From Niallia taxi (GTDB taxonomy: Bacteria; Bacillota; Bacilli; Bacillales; Cytobacillaceae): a stretch of DNA of 64,000 nucleotides. Positions 41,473-50,546 of this stretch are shown here, in pieces. Numbering within the stretch: the first letter of the stretch is position 1; each line of letters starts with the position of its first letter. Below the pieces are notes generated by a model. The model was not told where the DNA came from and did no database searches. It saw only the letters and a program-made list of their open reading frames with translations. The stretch is from assembly GCF_004005475.1 (NCBI RefSeq), contig NZ_RZTZ01000003.1:1-64000 (forward strand), read 5' to 3'. The position numbers and the translations under genes were made by a program.

Positions 41473-42089
41473 GCAAATTTATTATAAAACTGGGATAAAT
41501 CAATCAAATCACCGATTGTCGTCGTTTCTGTATTTCCTAAATACCTTTTGTCTTTTTCGACGAATTTAAAAATATCAAAGGTTGTAAGGGCATCATCCAA
41601 GGCTCGATGGTGTTTTCCTGTCCCTTCACTGCCATATTCCCGCACTGCTTTCCACAGCCCTGTCTGGTTTTGGTCTCCAAAAAACCTTTTGTACTCCATG
41701 GACAGATCAACTTCACTACAGAAATGAGGAAATGCCGCTCCTGCCATGCTGCAATTGTTTTTAAGCACCTTCATGTCCATATTGCCCCATGTTACCACAA
41801 TATTTGAATAGCCACTGCCCATCTCCGTGATTTTTTCGAGCAAGCCCAAGAATGTAATTCCGTTATCGACTTGCTCCTGCGTAATATGTAAGAAGGACTT
41901 ACATCGCTCTGAAAGAATGGGAAATTTATTAGGAGCCACATAGGCAGAAAAGGTTTCTCTTATCTTGTCATTTACGACAGCAACGATGCCGACTTCAATA
42001 ATTTCCGGCTGAAACCCTTTATATTTAGTGTTTCTTTCTGGCATTGTAAATTCAAAGTCTATAAATAAATGCTGTTGCTGCTTCTCCAT
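41469..42089 (-). CDS. kapD: DEDD exonuclease-type sporulation inhibitor KapD
   Basis: 206 residues of the ERI-1-like 3'-5' exonuclease family: FIDFEFTMP (Asp11, Glu13), WGNMDMKVL in the middle and HHRALDDALTTFDIF near the C-terminus (catalytic His and Asp), so the DEDDh site is intact. In B. subtilis KapD inhibits the KinA pathway to sporulation. AAGGTGAAAAG before the ATG fixes the start. It is convergent with kapB, keeping the gene pair known from B. subtilis. Confidence 0.92.
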   Translation of the reverse strand: MEKQQQHLFIDFEFTMPERNTKYKGFQPEIIEVGIVAVVNDKIRETFSAYVAPNKFPILSERCKSFLHITQEQVDNGITFLGLLEKITEMGSGYSNIVVTWGNMDMKVLKNNCSMAGAAFPHFCSEVDLSMEYKRFFGDQNQTGLWKAVREYGSEGTGKHHRALDDALTTFDIFKFVEKDKRYLGNTETTTIGDLIDLSQFYNKFA

Positions 42090-42308
42090 CTTTTCACCTT
42101 CTTTCTTCAGAATATCCGGTCGACTAAATTTTATAAAAGCCTTTTCTTCTATTATAACAGAATATTCACGAAGCTTTAAAATTTTCTATTTATTTTTTTA
42201 TTAACTTAAATGATAATATTTTATCCCGTTTTTTTGCAAAATACTTCATGCATACATGCAAAAAATCCTTTATGCTTTTATTAACATCTTGATAATGAGG
42301 GAAAAGAA

Positions 42309-44168
42309 ATGAGAAGAAAACTCGGAATTATCTTTACACTTTTAATGCTGCTTAGTTTAGTTGCTGTCCTTTATATGACAACAGCAGAAAAAAAGAAATA
42401 TGTAAGCTTTCATCAATTTTTAGATGACAGTATTCCGCTGGCTTCCATGAAGCTTGCTCAGTCAAGCTATATAACCGATAATGACGGAAAAATCATTTCA
42501 GAAATCAACCCTTCTACAGGAATAAGAAAAATTGTGCCAAAAGAGGAAATTCCCCAATATGTGAGGGACTTGTTCATATTGTCTGAGGATCAACATTTTT
42601 ATGACCATGTCGGGTTTGATCTTCCAGCTATCGGCAGAGCAATACTGACTAATGCAGAATCAGATTCAATTGAACAAGGCGGAAGCACCATCACACAACA
42701 GCTAGCAAGGAATATGTTTCAGTCCTACGACAAGACATACAACCGAAAACTGAAGGAACTGCTTTATGCCTACGAATTAGAAAGAAAATGGACAAAGGAA
42801 GAAATCCTGACACAATATATTAATGCTGTTTATTTTGCTAATAACATATATGGCCTAGAAGCAGCAGCAAATTATTATTTCAGCAGCAAGGCTAGCGACC
42901 TGTCAAAAGCAGAGCTTACTTTTTTGGCAAGCATACCTAACAACCCAACAATCTATGATCCAATTAAGCATTTTGAGCAAACGAAAAAAAGACAAGCTCG
43001 GTTGATTCAGTTAATGAAGAAGGAAGGTAAGATTTCCGCAAAGGAATCAGAGCAAATGTCCCAAGAAAAAATCACGCTCCGCCTTCAAAAGAAAACAGAC
43101 CTTTATCCTGATTATGTCACATATGTAGAGGATGAATTAAGAGCACTTGTTTCCGTAAAAACAGGTTATGCAGAAAAAATAAAACATGCAGATGAACAGG
43201 AAACAGAGATACTTAGCAAAAAACTTGATGCAGAGGTCCAAAATGTTCTTGAGCAAGGGATTGTTATTCAAACGGGTTTAGATCGCAAGCTGCAGGCTAA
43301 AGCTGTCAATGCTGTTAAAAGCTCACTTAGCTCCATAGATGCAGATGGAGCTGCTGTTGTCATCAACCATAACAGCCATACAATCAGCGCACTTGCTGGC
43401 GGAAAAAAGTATCAAAAATACGAATTTAACCGAAGTTATCAGGCATATCGCCAGCCGGGATCTGCCATTAAGCCACTGCTTGTGTACGGACCTTATCTTC
43501 AGGAAACTGGCAAGAATATCTCGAGTCTTGTGAATGCAGACGATTTTTGTAAGGATGGCTATTGTCCGCAAAATTACAGTGGACGAGGATATGGCAATGT
43601 GACATTAGAGCAGGCTTTTATTCACTCCTATAATACGCCTGCTGTCAGGCTTGTTGATGAAATTGGGATAGAGACTGCATTTGGCTACTTAGCTCATTTT
43701 CCATTTAAGAAGGTAACAGAAAAGGATATTCATTTGTCCTCTGCAATCGGCGGATTCACGACAGGAATGTCACCATTAGAGTTAACGAATGCTTACACGG
43801 TTTTTGGTAACGACGGCAACTTCGAAAGCTCTCATGCTATTACCTCTGTTACAGATCTTGACGGTAAACTGCTATTTAAATGGGAAGAAAAAGAAGAAAA
43901 AGTTTGGAATTCAGACACAAACGACAAAATGAGAGCACTGCTCCAAAAAACAGTCACTGCCGGAACAGCCAAAAAGGCAAGCTTTCCATCTGCTTATCTC
44001 GGGGGCAAAACAGGTACTACTAATGATTATAAAGACTACTGGATGGTCGGATTATCCAAGGATATCACCGTCGGCGTCTGGGTAGGAAATGATACACCAA
44101 CAAACCTGAAGAGCATTGAAAGCAAAGCACCTCATTTGTCCATTTGGAAAAAGATAATGATGCCATAA
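42309..44168 (+). CDS. pbpD: class A penicillin-binding protein (PBP4, PbpD)
   Basis: 619 residues, close to B. subtilis PbpD (624). An N-terminal membrane anchor (about 4-23) is followed by a GT51 transglycosylase domain (about 55-230; catalytic Glu93 in SEDQHFYDHVGFD, QGGSTITQQLARN at 124-136). The transpeptidase domain (about 340-615) has Ser385-x-x-Lys388 in QPGSAIKPL, Ser440-x-Asn442 in HSYNTPA and Lys567-Thr-Gly. It polymerises and cross-links peptidoglycan. The ATG follows GAGGGAAAAGAA. Monocistronic, with a strong terminator. Confidence 0.93.
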   Translation: MRRKLGIIFTLLMLLSLVAVLYMTTAEKKKYVSFHQFLDDSIPLASMKLAQSSYITDNDGKIISEINPSTGIRKIVPKEEIPQYVRDLFILSEDQHFYDHVGFDLPAIGRAILTNAESDSIEQGGSTITQQLARNMFQSYDKTYNRKLKELLYAYELERKWTKEEILTQYINAVYFANNIYGLEAAANYYFSSKASDLSKAELTFLASIPNNPTIYDPIKHFEQTKKRQARLIQLMKKEGKISAKESEQMSQEKITLRLQKKTDLYPDYVTYVEDELRALVSVKTGYAEKIKHADEQETEILSKKLDAEVQNVLEQGIVIQTGLDRKLQAKAVNAVKSSLSSIDADGAAVVINHNSHTISALAGGKKYQKYEFNRSYQAYRQPGSAIKPLLVYGPYLQETGKNISSLVNADDFCKDGYCPQNYSGRGYGNVTLEQAFIHSYNTPAVRLVDEIGIETAFGYLAHFPFKKVTEKDIHLSSAIGGFTTGMSPLELTNAYTVFGNDGNFESSHAITSVTDLDGKLLFKWEEKEEKVWNSDTNDKMRALLQKTVTAGTAKKASFPSAYLGGKTGTTNDYKDYWMVGLSKDITVGVWVGNDTPTNLKSIESKAPHLSIWKKIMMP

Positions 44169-44211
44169 AAATCCTTTGTTCCTGGACATTTGGGTATTAG
44201 AATTAGAACGT

Positions 44212-44249
44212 AGAAAGGCTTCGGCGCTAAAAGCACCGAAGCCTTTCTG
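44212..44249. terminator. terminator after pbpD
   Basis: AAAGGCTTCGG pairs with CCGAAGCCTTT, extended by GC/GC in the loop; followed by CTG, with A and T ends. Confidence 0.88.
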
Positions 44250-44293
44250 TTCTCACCCCGTGAAAAAATCTCCTACATTTCAGTGTATCCATC

Positions 44294-44848
44294 TTAAATG
44301 GGCAGGCTTCCAATAATAGCATTGTAAAGCTTGATACATAACAAAATGAATCCGGTTATCATGACTGCCCATGTCAATACTTGAAAAAAGATATAAAATA
44401 CAATGCCACTAAAACTGAGGCTACTGCTCGCTGAATTAACAAAATAGACGAAATAAACAAGCGTTGTCACAACAAAAATTCCAATCAAAAGTGCATAGCT
44501 GTAAACACCAAAAAGAGACAGAATGCTTCCGCAAAAATAAATTAGGCTTCCTTTCCTTGTTTTGATCAAGCTTTCACCTTTTGAATCAATGGAAAAAAAT
44601 AATAACGATAATCCATTCAAAGTATCTGCAATAAGTTTCAGTGCAGATAAGGCCATAAAAATAAAAACACAAAAAAACAGCAATAGTGCGAGCCTTATCC
44701 CTGTTTCTGAAAAAAACTCCAGCAGGCCTTCATACATGCCCAGCCTCTTAAAAACATCAATAATACTTGATTGAATACGGATAGCAAATGATAAACTAAA
44801 AAAACTTATTGAAAAAAGCGGAAAGTAACTTGTTAAATAAGTATTCAT
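44294..44848 (-). CDS. yufK: YufK family membrane protein (DUF5366)
   Basis: 184 residues, five predicted membrane helices (about 5-24, 50-75, 100-118, 118-138 and 150-175) with charged connecting loops (KRLGMYEG, DSKGESLIKTRKG). Sequence and position beside pbpD match B. subtilis YufK, a membrane protein of unknown function. No catalytic motif is seen. AAGGGAATAG precedes the ATG. Confidence 0.8.
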   Translation of the reverse strand: MNTYLTSYFPLFSISFFSLSFAIRIQSSIIDVFKRLGMYEGLLEFFSETGIRLALLLFFCVFIFMALSALKLIADTLNGLSLLFFSIDSKGESLIKTRKGSLIYFCGSILSLFGVYSYALLIGIFVVTTLVYFVYFVNSASSSLSFSGIVFYIFFQVLTWAVMITGFILLCIKLYNAIIGSLPI

Positions 44849-45159
44849 CTATTCCCTTTTTATCTCCTTATACTAAACATTATCTTAATCACACTGTGTT
44901 TATTGTAGTAAAAAAGTCATTATTGTGCAAAACTCTATAGAAAAACGATTGCCTCACTTCTATTTTTTTCCTAATAAAAACATTTATACCCCCTACTTTT
45001 TGGGAGAATCATGCCTCCGTGTTTCCATCAAAATGATTCAAACAACAGCAATTAAGCTTATTGTAATATGTACCAACAAATTACAAGGCTAACAACATAC
45101 AAAGAAGAGCATATTATTATTGTCCAGTTAGGGACAAACTTGAACCGGGGTGAAACTAA
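44849..45159. other. intergenic region between yufK and a small gene
   Basis: 311 nt between divergent genes. No open frame with a ribosome site, no riboswitch core and no clear SigA, SigB or SigG promoter pair was found; CATACAAAG near 45097 is a poor sporulation -10 candidate. Confidence 0.45.
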
Positions 45160-45339
45160 ATGGAAAATATTCGTGAAGGCTTAATTCCAACTGTTTTAGG
45201 TACTGCAGTAACAACAGCTGGTATTGTAATGAAACAAAATCGCAGAATCGATTCCATGATTTCTAATACTGTGTTTGGCTTTGGCTTGGCACATATTGTA
45301 TTAGGAGCTATTGATTTAGTGGAGCACCGTAATAAGTAA
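45160..45339 (+). CDS. 59-residue small hydrophobic protein
   Basis: Starts MENIREGLIPTVLGTAVTTA and ends VLGAIDLVEHRNK. Two hydrophobic stretches (about 8-24 and 38-52) flank a basic NRRID turn, giving a hairpin-like membrane protein; the pattern EGLIPTVLGTAVT is familiar from small Bacillus proteins of unknown function (some wrongly called asparagine synthase). CCGGGGTGAAACTAA before the ATG acts as a ribosome site, and a long hairpin terminator follows the stop, so it is an independent gene. Confidence 0.8.
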   Translation: MENIREGLIPTVLGTAVTTAGIVMKQNRRIDSMISNTVFGFGLAHIVLGAIDLVEHRNK

Positions 45340-45346
45340 AAATTCC

Positions 45347-45390
45347 AAGCATTAGTGCGAAATGTCGTTTTTTCGCCTAATGCTTTTTTA
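45347..45390 (+). terminator. terminator after the 59-residue gene
   Basis: AAGCATTAG pairs with CTAATGCTT, extended by CGAAA/TTTCG in the loop, followed by TTTTTT. Confidence 0.88.
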
Positions 45391-45490
45391 TTTCTCCAAA
45401 GTGTAGAAAAGTGCTTAAATTGTTCATATGAAAAACAGGGGAAGAATACGATTAAATATCCACTACTTAAAAGTGATCGGAGTGAATATT

Positions 45491-45871
45491 ATGTTTAGAC
45501 AACATTCTCATCGCTGTTACCCCTTTTCACCAATACCTATTCACCCATATTTGTACTACCCATATCCATTTCGCCAGCTGCCAGAAGTAAAGCCAGACCA
45601 GTTTGTGAAGAGCGCTCAAAATAGCTTGATATTGCTAACAGATGCAAGGACTCTTATGACAAGATTTCAATCAAAGGATTATGCAAGACGGGTCATGCAA
45701 GCAGCACAATCCTCCAACACAAATGCTGTTAACGAATTACTGCGAACAAGCGGTATTTCACATCTCCCAAAGGTAAAATATAACCCTGACGGAATTACAT
45801 TGGATTTTGATAATAAAAATGCCCCTCCTTGCTGTTATTTAACGTTAAAGCTGCGCTGGAGCGAGCTTTAA
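45491..45871 (+). CDS. YuzC-like putative spore coat protein
   Basis: 126 residues. The N-terminus is rich in Tyr, Pro and His (CYPFSPIPIHPYLYYPYPFRQLP), followed by a helical middle (KSAQNSLILLTDARTLMTRF) and a Cys-containing C-terminal part (APPCCYLTLKLRW). The composition resembles inner spore coat proteins, and YuzC of B. subtilis is the likely relative; I am not certain of it, so no symbol is given. The start is ATG 45491 after GGAGTGAATATT; the longer frame from 45428 has no ribosome site. Confidence 0.7.
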   Translation: MFRQHSHRCYPFSPIPIHPYLYYPYPFRQLPEVKPDQFVKSAQNSLILLTDARTLMTRFQSKDYARRVMQAAQSSNTNAVNELLRTSGISHLPKVKYNPDGITLDFDNKNAPPCCYLTLKLRWSEL

Positions 45872-45875
45872 AAAA

Positions 45876-45904
45876 GAAAAAACCCCGCATACAAAGAATG
45901 CGGG
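45876..45904 (-). terminator. terminator of the PYGP-repeat gene
   Basis: Minus strand CCCGCAT pairs with ATGCGGG, followed by GTTTTTTC and more T. Confidence 0.8.
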
Positions 45905-45914
45905 AGATAACTTC

Positions 45915-46121
45915 TTAGTAATAAGGGTATGGTCCGTACGGGCCTGGGCCATAAGGAACTGGACCATAAGGGACTGGTGGCCCATAAAAATAAGGTCTTG
46001 GTCTTACTAAAGCTCCGCCTACTGCTCCACCAACTAATCCGCCTATTAAACCACCAACTAACGGTGCGCCAAAAAATATTCTCGAGTCATGAGGATGTCT
46101 ATATCCATACATATGTTGCAT
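45915..46121 (-). CDS. small glycine-rich, PYGP-repeat protein
   Basis: 68 residues. MQHMYGYRHPHDSRIFFG is followed by a glycine-zipper hydrophobic stretch (about 19-38; GGLIGGLVGGAVGGAL), then a tail of P(Y/V)GP repeats ending PYPYY. A glycine zipper can insert into membranes, and the Pro/Tyr/Gly tail resembles spore-coat or surface proteins. GAGGAGGCA precedes the ATG. Function is unknown; coat or surface association is a guess. Confidence 0.72.
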   Translation of the reverse strand: MQHMYGYRHPHDSRIFFGAPLVGGLIGGLVGGAVGGALVRPRPYFYGPPVPYGPVPYGPGPYGPYPYY

Positions 46122-46319
46122 TGCCTCCTCTTCTTGTGTTCTATTTATCCTTACTCTATTACATATGCATCTGTCCCTTTTTTGGACTGGGCACCAGCCT
46201 TACACAAGGAAATTCCCCTAAGTTATAGGCTTGGGGGGATTCATTATTTTAAGCACCTTTCACCCACTGCTTGTTTATACTATAAGGAAATCTTTAACTA
46301 CAGGAGGATAATCATATAG

Positions 46320-47087
46320 ATGAATGAGTTATTCGATCTTACAGGAAAGACGGCTATCGTTACAGGTGGTGGAAGAGGGTTAGGAAAGGAAATGGCAACA
46401 TGCTTAGGAGAAGCTGGTGCCAATATTGTTATTTGTTCGAGAAAGCTTGAAAACTGCAGTGAAACAGTAGAATTTCTTAAAGCAAAGGGAATTCAAGCAA
46501 TCGCACTTGCTTGTGATGTAGCAAATCAAAAGGAAATAGAAGAAGTAATTGAAAAAACCGAGGAACAGTTTGGCTCGATTGATATCCTTATTAATAATAG
46601 CGGAACTTCCTGGATAGCTCCTACATTAGATTATCCTGAGGATAAATGGGACAAAGTCATGGATGTTAATGTAAAGGGAGCTTTCTTATTTTCACAAGCT
46701 GCTGCCAAAAAAATGCTTGAGCAAAAGTCAGGAAAAATTATCAATATCTCCTCCGTAACTGCTTTATTCGGCACACACCCACTCTTTTTAGACGCCATTG
46801 CTTATAACACAAGCAAGGGTGCCATTATCACATTAACAAAAGAACTGGCAGTTAAGCTCGCTCCTTATAATATTCAAGTAAATGCAATTGCGCCTGGCTT
46901 TTTCCCAACAAAGATAACATCTGTCTTAGAGAAACACGAAAAACAGCTTTTGATGAAGATACCAGCACATAGAGCTGGTGATTCAAAAGACTTAAGAGGA
47001 CTGACTCTTTTATTAGCAGGTTCTGGTTCTGACTATATTACTGGACAGACAATTGCCATAGATGGTGGCATGTCAACAATGCTTTAA
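46320..47087 (+). CDS. short-chain dehydrogenase upstream of phaR-phaC
   Basis: 255-residue classical SDR: TGGGRGLG at about 13-20, NNSG at about 91-94, Ser in ISSVTALFG, Tyr-x3-Lys in YNTSKGA and the C-terminal ITGQTIAIDGGMS. It is related to gluconate 5-dehydrogenase/3-oxoacyl reductase types. The next genes are phaR and phaC (57-nt gap), so it may act as a PhaB-like acetoacetyl-CoA reductase giving (R)-3-hydroxyacyl-CoA; the sequence alone does not prove this. AGGAGGATAATCATATAG precedes the ATG with rather long spacing. It is not a close paralogue of the two SDRs further left. Confidence 0.85.
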   Translation: MNELFDLTGKTAIVTGGGRGLGKEMATCLGEAGANIVICSRKLENCSETVEFLKAKGIQAIALACDVANQKEIEEVIEKTEEQFGSIDILINNSGTSWIAPTLDYPEDKWDKVMDVNVKGAFLFSQAAAKKMLEQKSGKIINISSVTALFGTHPLFLDAIAYNTSKGAIITLTKELAVKLAPYNIQVNAIAPGFFPTKITSVLEKHEKQLLMKIPAHRAGDSKDLRGLTLLLAGSGSDYITGQTIAIDGGMSTML

Positions 47088-47143
47088 GAGAAACTTAGCA
47101 ACAAATAAAAAAAATAGTGAACAATGAAGAAAGGATGTTTTTT

Positions 47144-47662
47144 ATGGGTCAGGTTACCTTAGATGTATATGATTTACTGAAGCGAGGAGGAACTTTTCTT
47201 CAATTCCAAATCAACAATATGATTCAAAATCAGCTCAATAATTATTCCTTAATTGAACTAGCTAAATCACAACCAAAAGCGCTTGCCAAAAAAATTAAAA
47301 CAGTTCAAAAATATACAGAACAGACGGCTACCATTTTGAATTTCCCAACAAAAACGGATTTATCCAATGCTACACAGCTAATAATTCAATCAGAAGAAAA
47401 AATTGATAATATTGAGGACCAGATTTATCAAATGACAAGAATGCTGCAAGAAATGAAGGAGCTTGTTGAAAAGATTGCTTCTAGCGATGAAACAAATTCT
47501 GAACCGATTTCGCTAATTTTAAGTGAGGAAATCGCCAAACAAGAGGAAGAAATAGCGTCCCTTCAACAAGGAATGCTGGATGTTAAACAGAAAATGGCCG
47601 AGCAAAAAGAACAGTTTTATTTGACAGAAGCATCCTCTGATGACCCGTATAAGGTGAATTAA
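47144..47662 (+). CDS. phaR: class IV polyhydroxyalkanoate synthase subunit PhaR
   Basis: 172 residues. MGQVTLDVYDLLKRGGTFL starts a mainly helical protein with a coiled-coil middle (about 90-120) and a Glu-rich C-terminal helix. PhaR is the essential partner of class IV PhaC in Bacillus. The start is ATG 47144, eight bases after AAAGGA; the longer frame from 47117 lacks a ribosome site. phaC begins two bases after its stop, confirming the unit. Confidence 0.88.
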   Translation: MGQVTLDVYDLLKRGGTFLQFQINNMIQNQLNNYSLIELAKSQPKALAKKIKTVQKYTEQTATILNFPTKTDLSNATQLIIQSEEKIDNIEDQIYQMTRMLQEMKELVEKIASSDETNSEPISLILSEEIAKQEEEIASLQQGMLDVKQKMAEQKEQFYLTEASSDDPYKVN

Positions 47663-47664
47663 TT

Positions 47665-48699
47665 ATGGTAATTAAACGATTTTCCCAATTTTTCGGGGCA
47701 CTTACGGAGGAAGATATACCAGTCGGCCTCTCCGAAAAGTACCCTATTTGGAAGAAAAACAAAACAACCCTTTGGTATTATCCAGCTTCGCAAAAAAAAT
47801 TCAAAGAACCCATTTTCCTTATTTATTCTATTGTTAATAAGGCATATATTTTAGACTTGGCTCCATCAATCAGCTTGATTGAGTCCTTTACAAATGCAGG
47901 ATATGACACCTATTTAATTGACTTTGGCATTCCTGGCTTTGAAGATCGCGACACCTCAATTGATGACTATATTATAAAATATATTGATAAAGGCTACCAG
48001 CGCGCACTGCGCCATGCCGGCACAGATGAAATGACGGTCATTGGCTTTTGCCTCGGTGGAACAATTGCAGCTGTTTTTGCTGCAGTTACGAAGGAGAAAA
48101 TAAAAAACCTTATATTAGCTGTATCACCAATTGATTTTTCTAGTTTCCCTATGTATGATAAATGGCTTACAGCACTCCGTAACGGCGAAATAGAAATGGA
48201 AGAATTTACCGATGCCATTTCCATGGTTCCGCCAGACTTTATTAAATATGGAACTAGAATGATTGCTGCACCTGTGTCCTACAGCCACTATTTGGCATTG
48301 CTGCACAGAGTCGGTGACCCAAAATACCGTGAGAAATGGCTAAGGATGAATAAATGGACCCTTGATCATATCCCGCTTCCAGGCAAGGCTTTCAAGCAGC
48401 TTATGAATGACTATATTCGTGATAACAAAATCGTGGAAGGCGGCTTGGAAATTAACGGAGAGCCTGTCGACTTTAAAAATATTACTTGTAACCTGCTTGT
48501 TTTTTCCACTAAATATGATCCACTTGTCCCAAGCACCCTATGTGAGCCCATCATGGACGTCGTTGGCAGTGAGGATAAGACATTCGTTTTGTTTGAAGGT
48601 GGTCATGCATCGTTAGTTGCTAACAAAAACATGCCTTATCCAATGGAAGAATGGCTTTATAACCATTGCATTGAGATAGATGGAGCGGACTCTCATTAA
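47665..48699 (+). CDS. phaC: class IV polyhydroxyalkanoate synthase catalytic subunit PhaC
   Basis: 344 residues, in the size range of Bacillus class IV PhaC. The lipase-like box is VIGFCLGGTIA (GFCLGG at 127-132, nucleophile Cys129). The catalytic Asp is in STKYDPLVPS and the His in EGGHASLVA. The enzyme polymerises (R)-3-hydroxyacyl-CoA to polyester granules with PhaR. It ends at a strong hairpin. phaA and phaP are not nearby. Confidence 0.92.
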   Translation: MVIKRFSQFFGALTEEDIPVGLSEKYPIWKKNKTTLWYYPASQKKFKEPIFLIYSIVNKAYILDLAPSISLIESFTNAGYDTYLIDFGIPGFEDRDTSIDDYIIKYIDKGYQRALRHAGTDEMTVIGFCLGGTIAAVFAAVTKEKIKNLILAVSPIDFSSFPMYDKWLTALRNGEIEMEEFTDAISMVPPDFIKYGTRMIAAPVSYSHYLALLHRVGDPKYREKWLRMNKWTLDHIPLPGKAFKQLMNDYIRDNKIVEGGLEINGEPVDFKNITCNLLVFSTKYDPLVPSTLCEPIMDVVGSEDKTFVLFEGGHASLVANKNMPYPMEEWLYNHCIEIDGADSH

Positions 48700-48712
48700 T
48701 CCCCCCTTGAAT

Positions 48713-48750
48713 AAAAAGAAGCTGTGCCTTATGAGCACAGCTTCTTTTTT
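48713..48750. terminator. bidirectional terminator
   Basis: AAAGAAGCTGTGC pairs with GCACAGCTTCTTT around CTTATGA, with A- and T-tracts, between phaC and pepA. Confidence 0.9.
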
Positions 48751-48752
48751 GT

Positions 48753-50255
48753 TTAATCTTCTTGGCCAAATCTTTCGACCAATAATGCTAACGTTCTTGT
48801 CATGACGCCTGTAGCACCCGCTTTTTGCAGCTCTGAATTTTTATTCGTATAGGATGTACCTGCAATATCCAAATGTACCCATGGTGTGCCTTCTGCAAAT
48901 TCTCCAATGAAAGCACCCGCAACAATTGCATGTCCTTCTCTTCCGGGAGAATTATTTAAGTCTGCCACTGGACTATTTCTTACTCTTTTTTTATGGCTTT
49001 CAAAAATCGGCAATCTCCAGATAGGTTCTCCGGCTTCATACGATGCCTCAAGTACTTGTTCAAACAGCAATTCATCATTTGTCATTGCACCTGTCGTTTC
49101 CATCCCAAGTGCGACAATGACACCGCCTGTTAATGTCGCAACATCAACAAGATAGTTTGCGCCATGATGCTTCGCATAAGTAACAGCATCTGCCAGCACT
49201 AATCGGCCCTCAGCATCGGTGTTCAACACTTCAATTGTTTTTCCACTCATAGATGTAATGACATCATCCGGTTTAAAGGCAGATCCGCTTATCATATTGT
49301 CTGTTGAAGCAATAACAGCCACAACGTTCTGTTCTGGCTTAAGCTCTCCAACAATCTCCATTGCGCCAAGAACTGCTGCAGCACCGCCCATATCTGTCTT
49401 CATCCCAACAATGCCGTCCTTCGTCTTGATTGAATAGCCACCAGTGTCAAAGGTAATTCCTTTCCCGACAAGACCGATAACATCTGTCCATTCTTCTTTT
49501 CCTTGATATTTCAGAACAATCATCTTAGGAGGTTCTGTCGAGCCTTGGTTTACAGCAAGAATTGCTCCCATGCCAAGCTTAAGCATATCCTCTTTCTCCA
49601 GTATTTCGACTTCAAATCCATATTTTCCACCGAGCTTTTCTGCATATGCAGCCATATCCGTTGCAGTCAGCATATTACCTGGCAAATTGACAAGTGTTCT
49701 TGCCGAATTTGTTCCGTTTCCATATGTATAGCCTACATTTGCAGCAGCACGAACTTCTTCCTCATCTGTTTCACTGTATAGAATGATTTCCTCTATCTTT
49801 TTTTCTGGCTCATTTGATTTTTGCTTATAGCCTGTATATTCATATGTAGATAATGCAAATGCTTCTGCTAATGCATGTGCAGCATCAAGCGAGTCAAGGG
49901 CATCATTGCTGAAAGAGTTCAACAGAACAGCAGCTTGTTGATACTTCCATTTCGACAACTCTTGAAAAACAGCACCGTAAACTTCTTGCAAATCATGGAA
50001 GGATAACTCCTTTTGTTTTCCCAATCCTGCAAAAACGATTCTTTTGGCACCAATCTTACCAAACGTATGAACGATATGTATTTGTTTTTTCTTCGCGGAA
50101 AGATCGCTTTCCTTCAATAAATTTGTCAGCTCACCGTCAAAGGCTTCGTCCAATTCCGCTAATTGGCCTTCCAGTTTAATAGATTTCTCAAACAATCCGA
50201 TTACTATACATTCTAATTTATCTGCAAAATTCCATTCTTGTTTTAATGTAAACAT
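48753..50255 (-). CDS. pepA: leucyl aminopeptidase (M17)
   Basis: 500 residues, full-length M17 peptidase. The N-terminal macro-like domain (1-165) is followed by the catalytic domain with [19 protein letters not shown] (first metal Lys and Asp) and the family signature [13 protein letters not shown]. It is cytosolic, removes N-terminal residues with two metal ions and may form hexamers. B. subtilis YuiE is the homologue at this locus. GGAGGAATTAAAAAGTA precedes the ATG. Confidence 0.95.
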   Translation of the reverse strand: MFTLKQEWNFADKLECIVIGLFEKSIKLEGQLAELDEAFDGELTNLLKESDLSAKKKQIHIVHTFGKIGAKRIVFAGLGKQKELSFHDLQEVYGAVFQELSKWKYQQAAVLLNSFSNDALDSLDAAHALAEAFALSTYEYTGYKQKSNEPEKKIEEIILYSETDEEEVRAAANVGYTYGNGTNSARTLVNLPGNMLTATDMAAYAEKLGGKYGFEVEILEKEDMLKLGMGAILAVNQGSTEPPKMIVLKYQGKEEWTDVIGLVGKGITFDTGGYSIKTKDGIVGMKTDMGGAAAVLGAMEIVGELKPEQNVVAVIASTDNMISGSAFKPDDVITSMSGKTIEVLNTDAEGRLVLADAVTYAKHHGANYLVDVATLTGGVIVALGMETTGAMTNDELLFEQVLEASYEAGEPIWRLPIFESHKKRVRNSPVADLNNSPGREGHAIVAGAFIGEFAEGTPWVHLDIAGTSYTNKNSELQKAGATGVMTRTLALLVERFGQED

Positions 50256-50384
50256 TACTTTTTAATTCCTCCATTCTTCTATTCCTTCTCTATTATAGCG
50301 GACCGTTAGATATTTCGTATAGCTAATTAGTTTTTCACTATCAGAAAATTGCTTTTTTTAAGTAGAACTTCATCATTTTGGTTA

Positions 50385-50393
50385 TGTTATAAT
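50385..50393 (+). promoter_or_regulatory. extended -10 promoter of yuiD
   Basis: TGTTATAAT (TG, one base, perfect TATAAT at 50388-50393). The -35 is poor (GAACTT), as often with extended -10 promoters. About 150 nt of leader before the start. Confidence 0.55.
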
Positions 50394-50546
50394 AGTAATA
50401 AAGTGATTTTCTTTCAATTAACACTATTTCCATAATTGCGGTCTTTTATTATAGTGATGACAAGTATTACTTAATGAAAAGATTAATTTGCTGCAATAAG
50501 GGTAATGTTTTATTTTATAGAAATACATAACCTTGAGGTGATTTTT

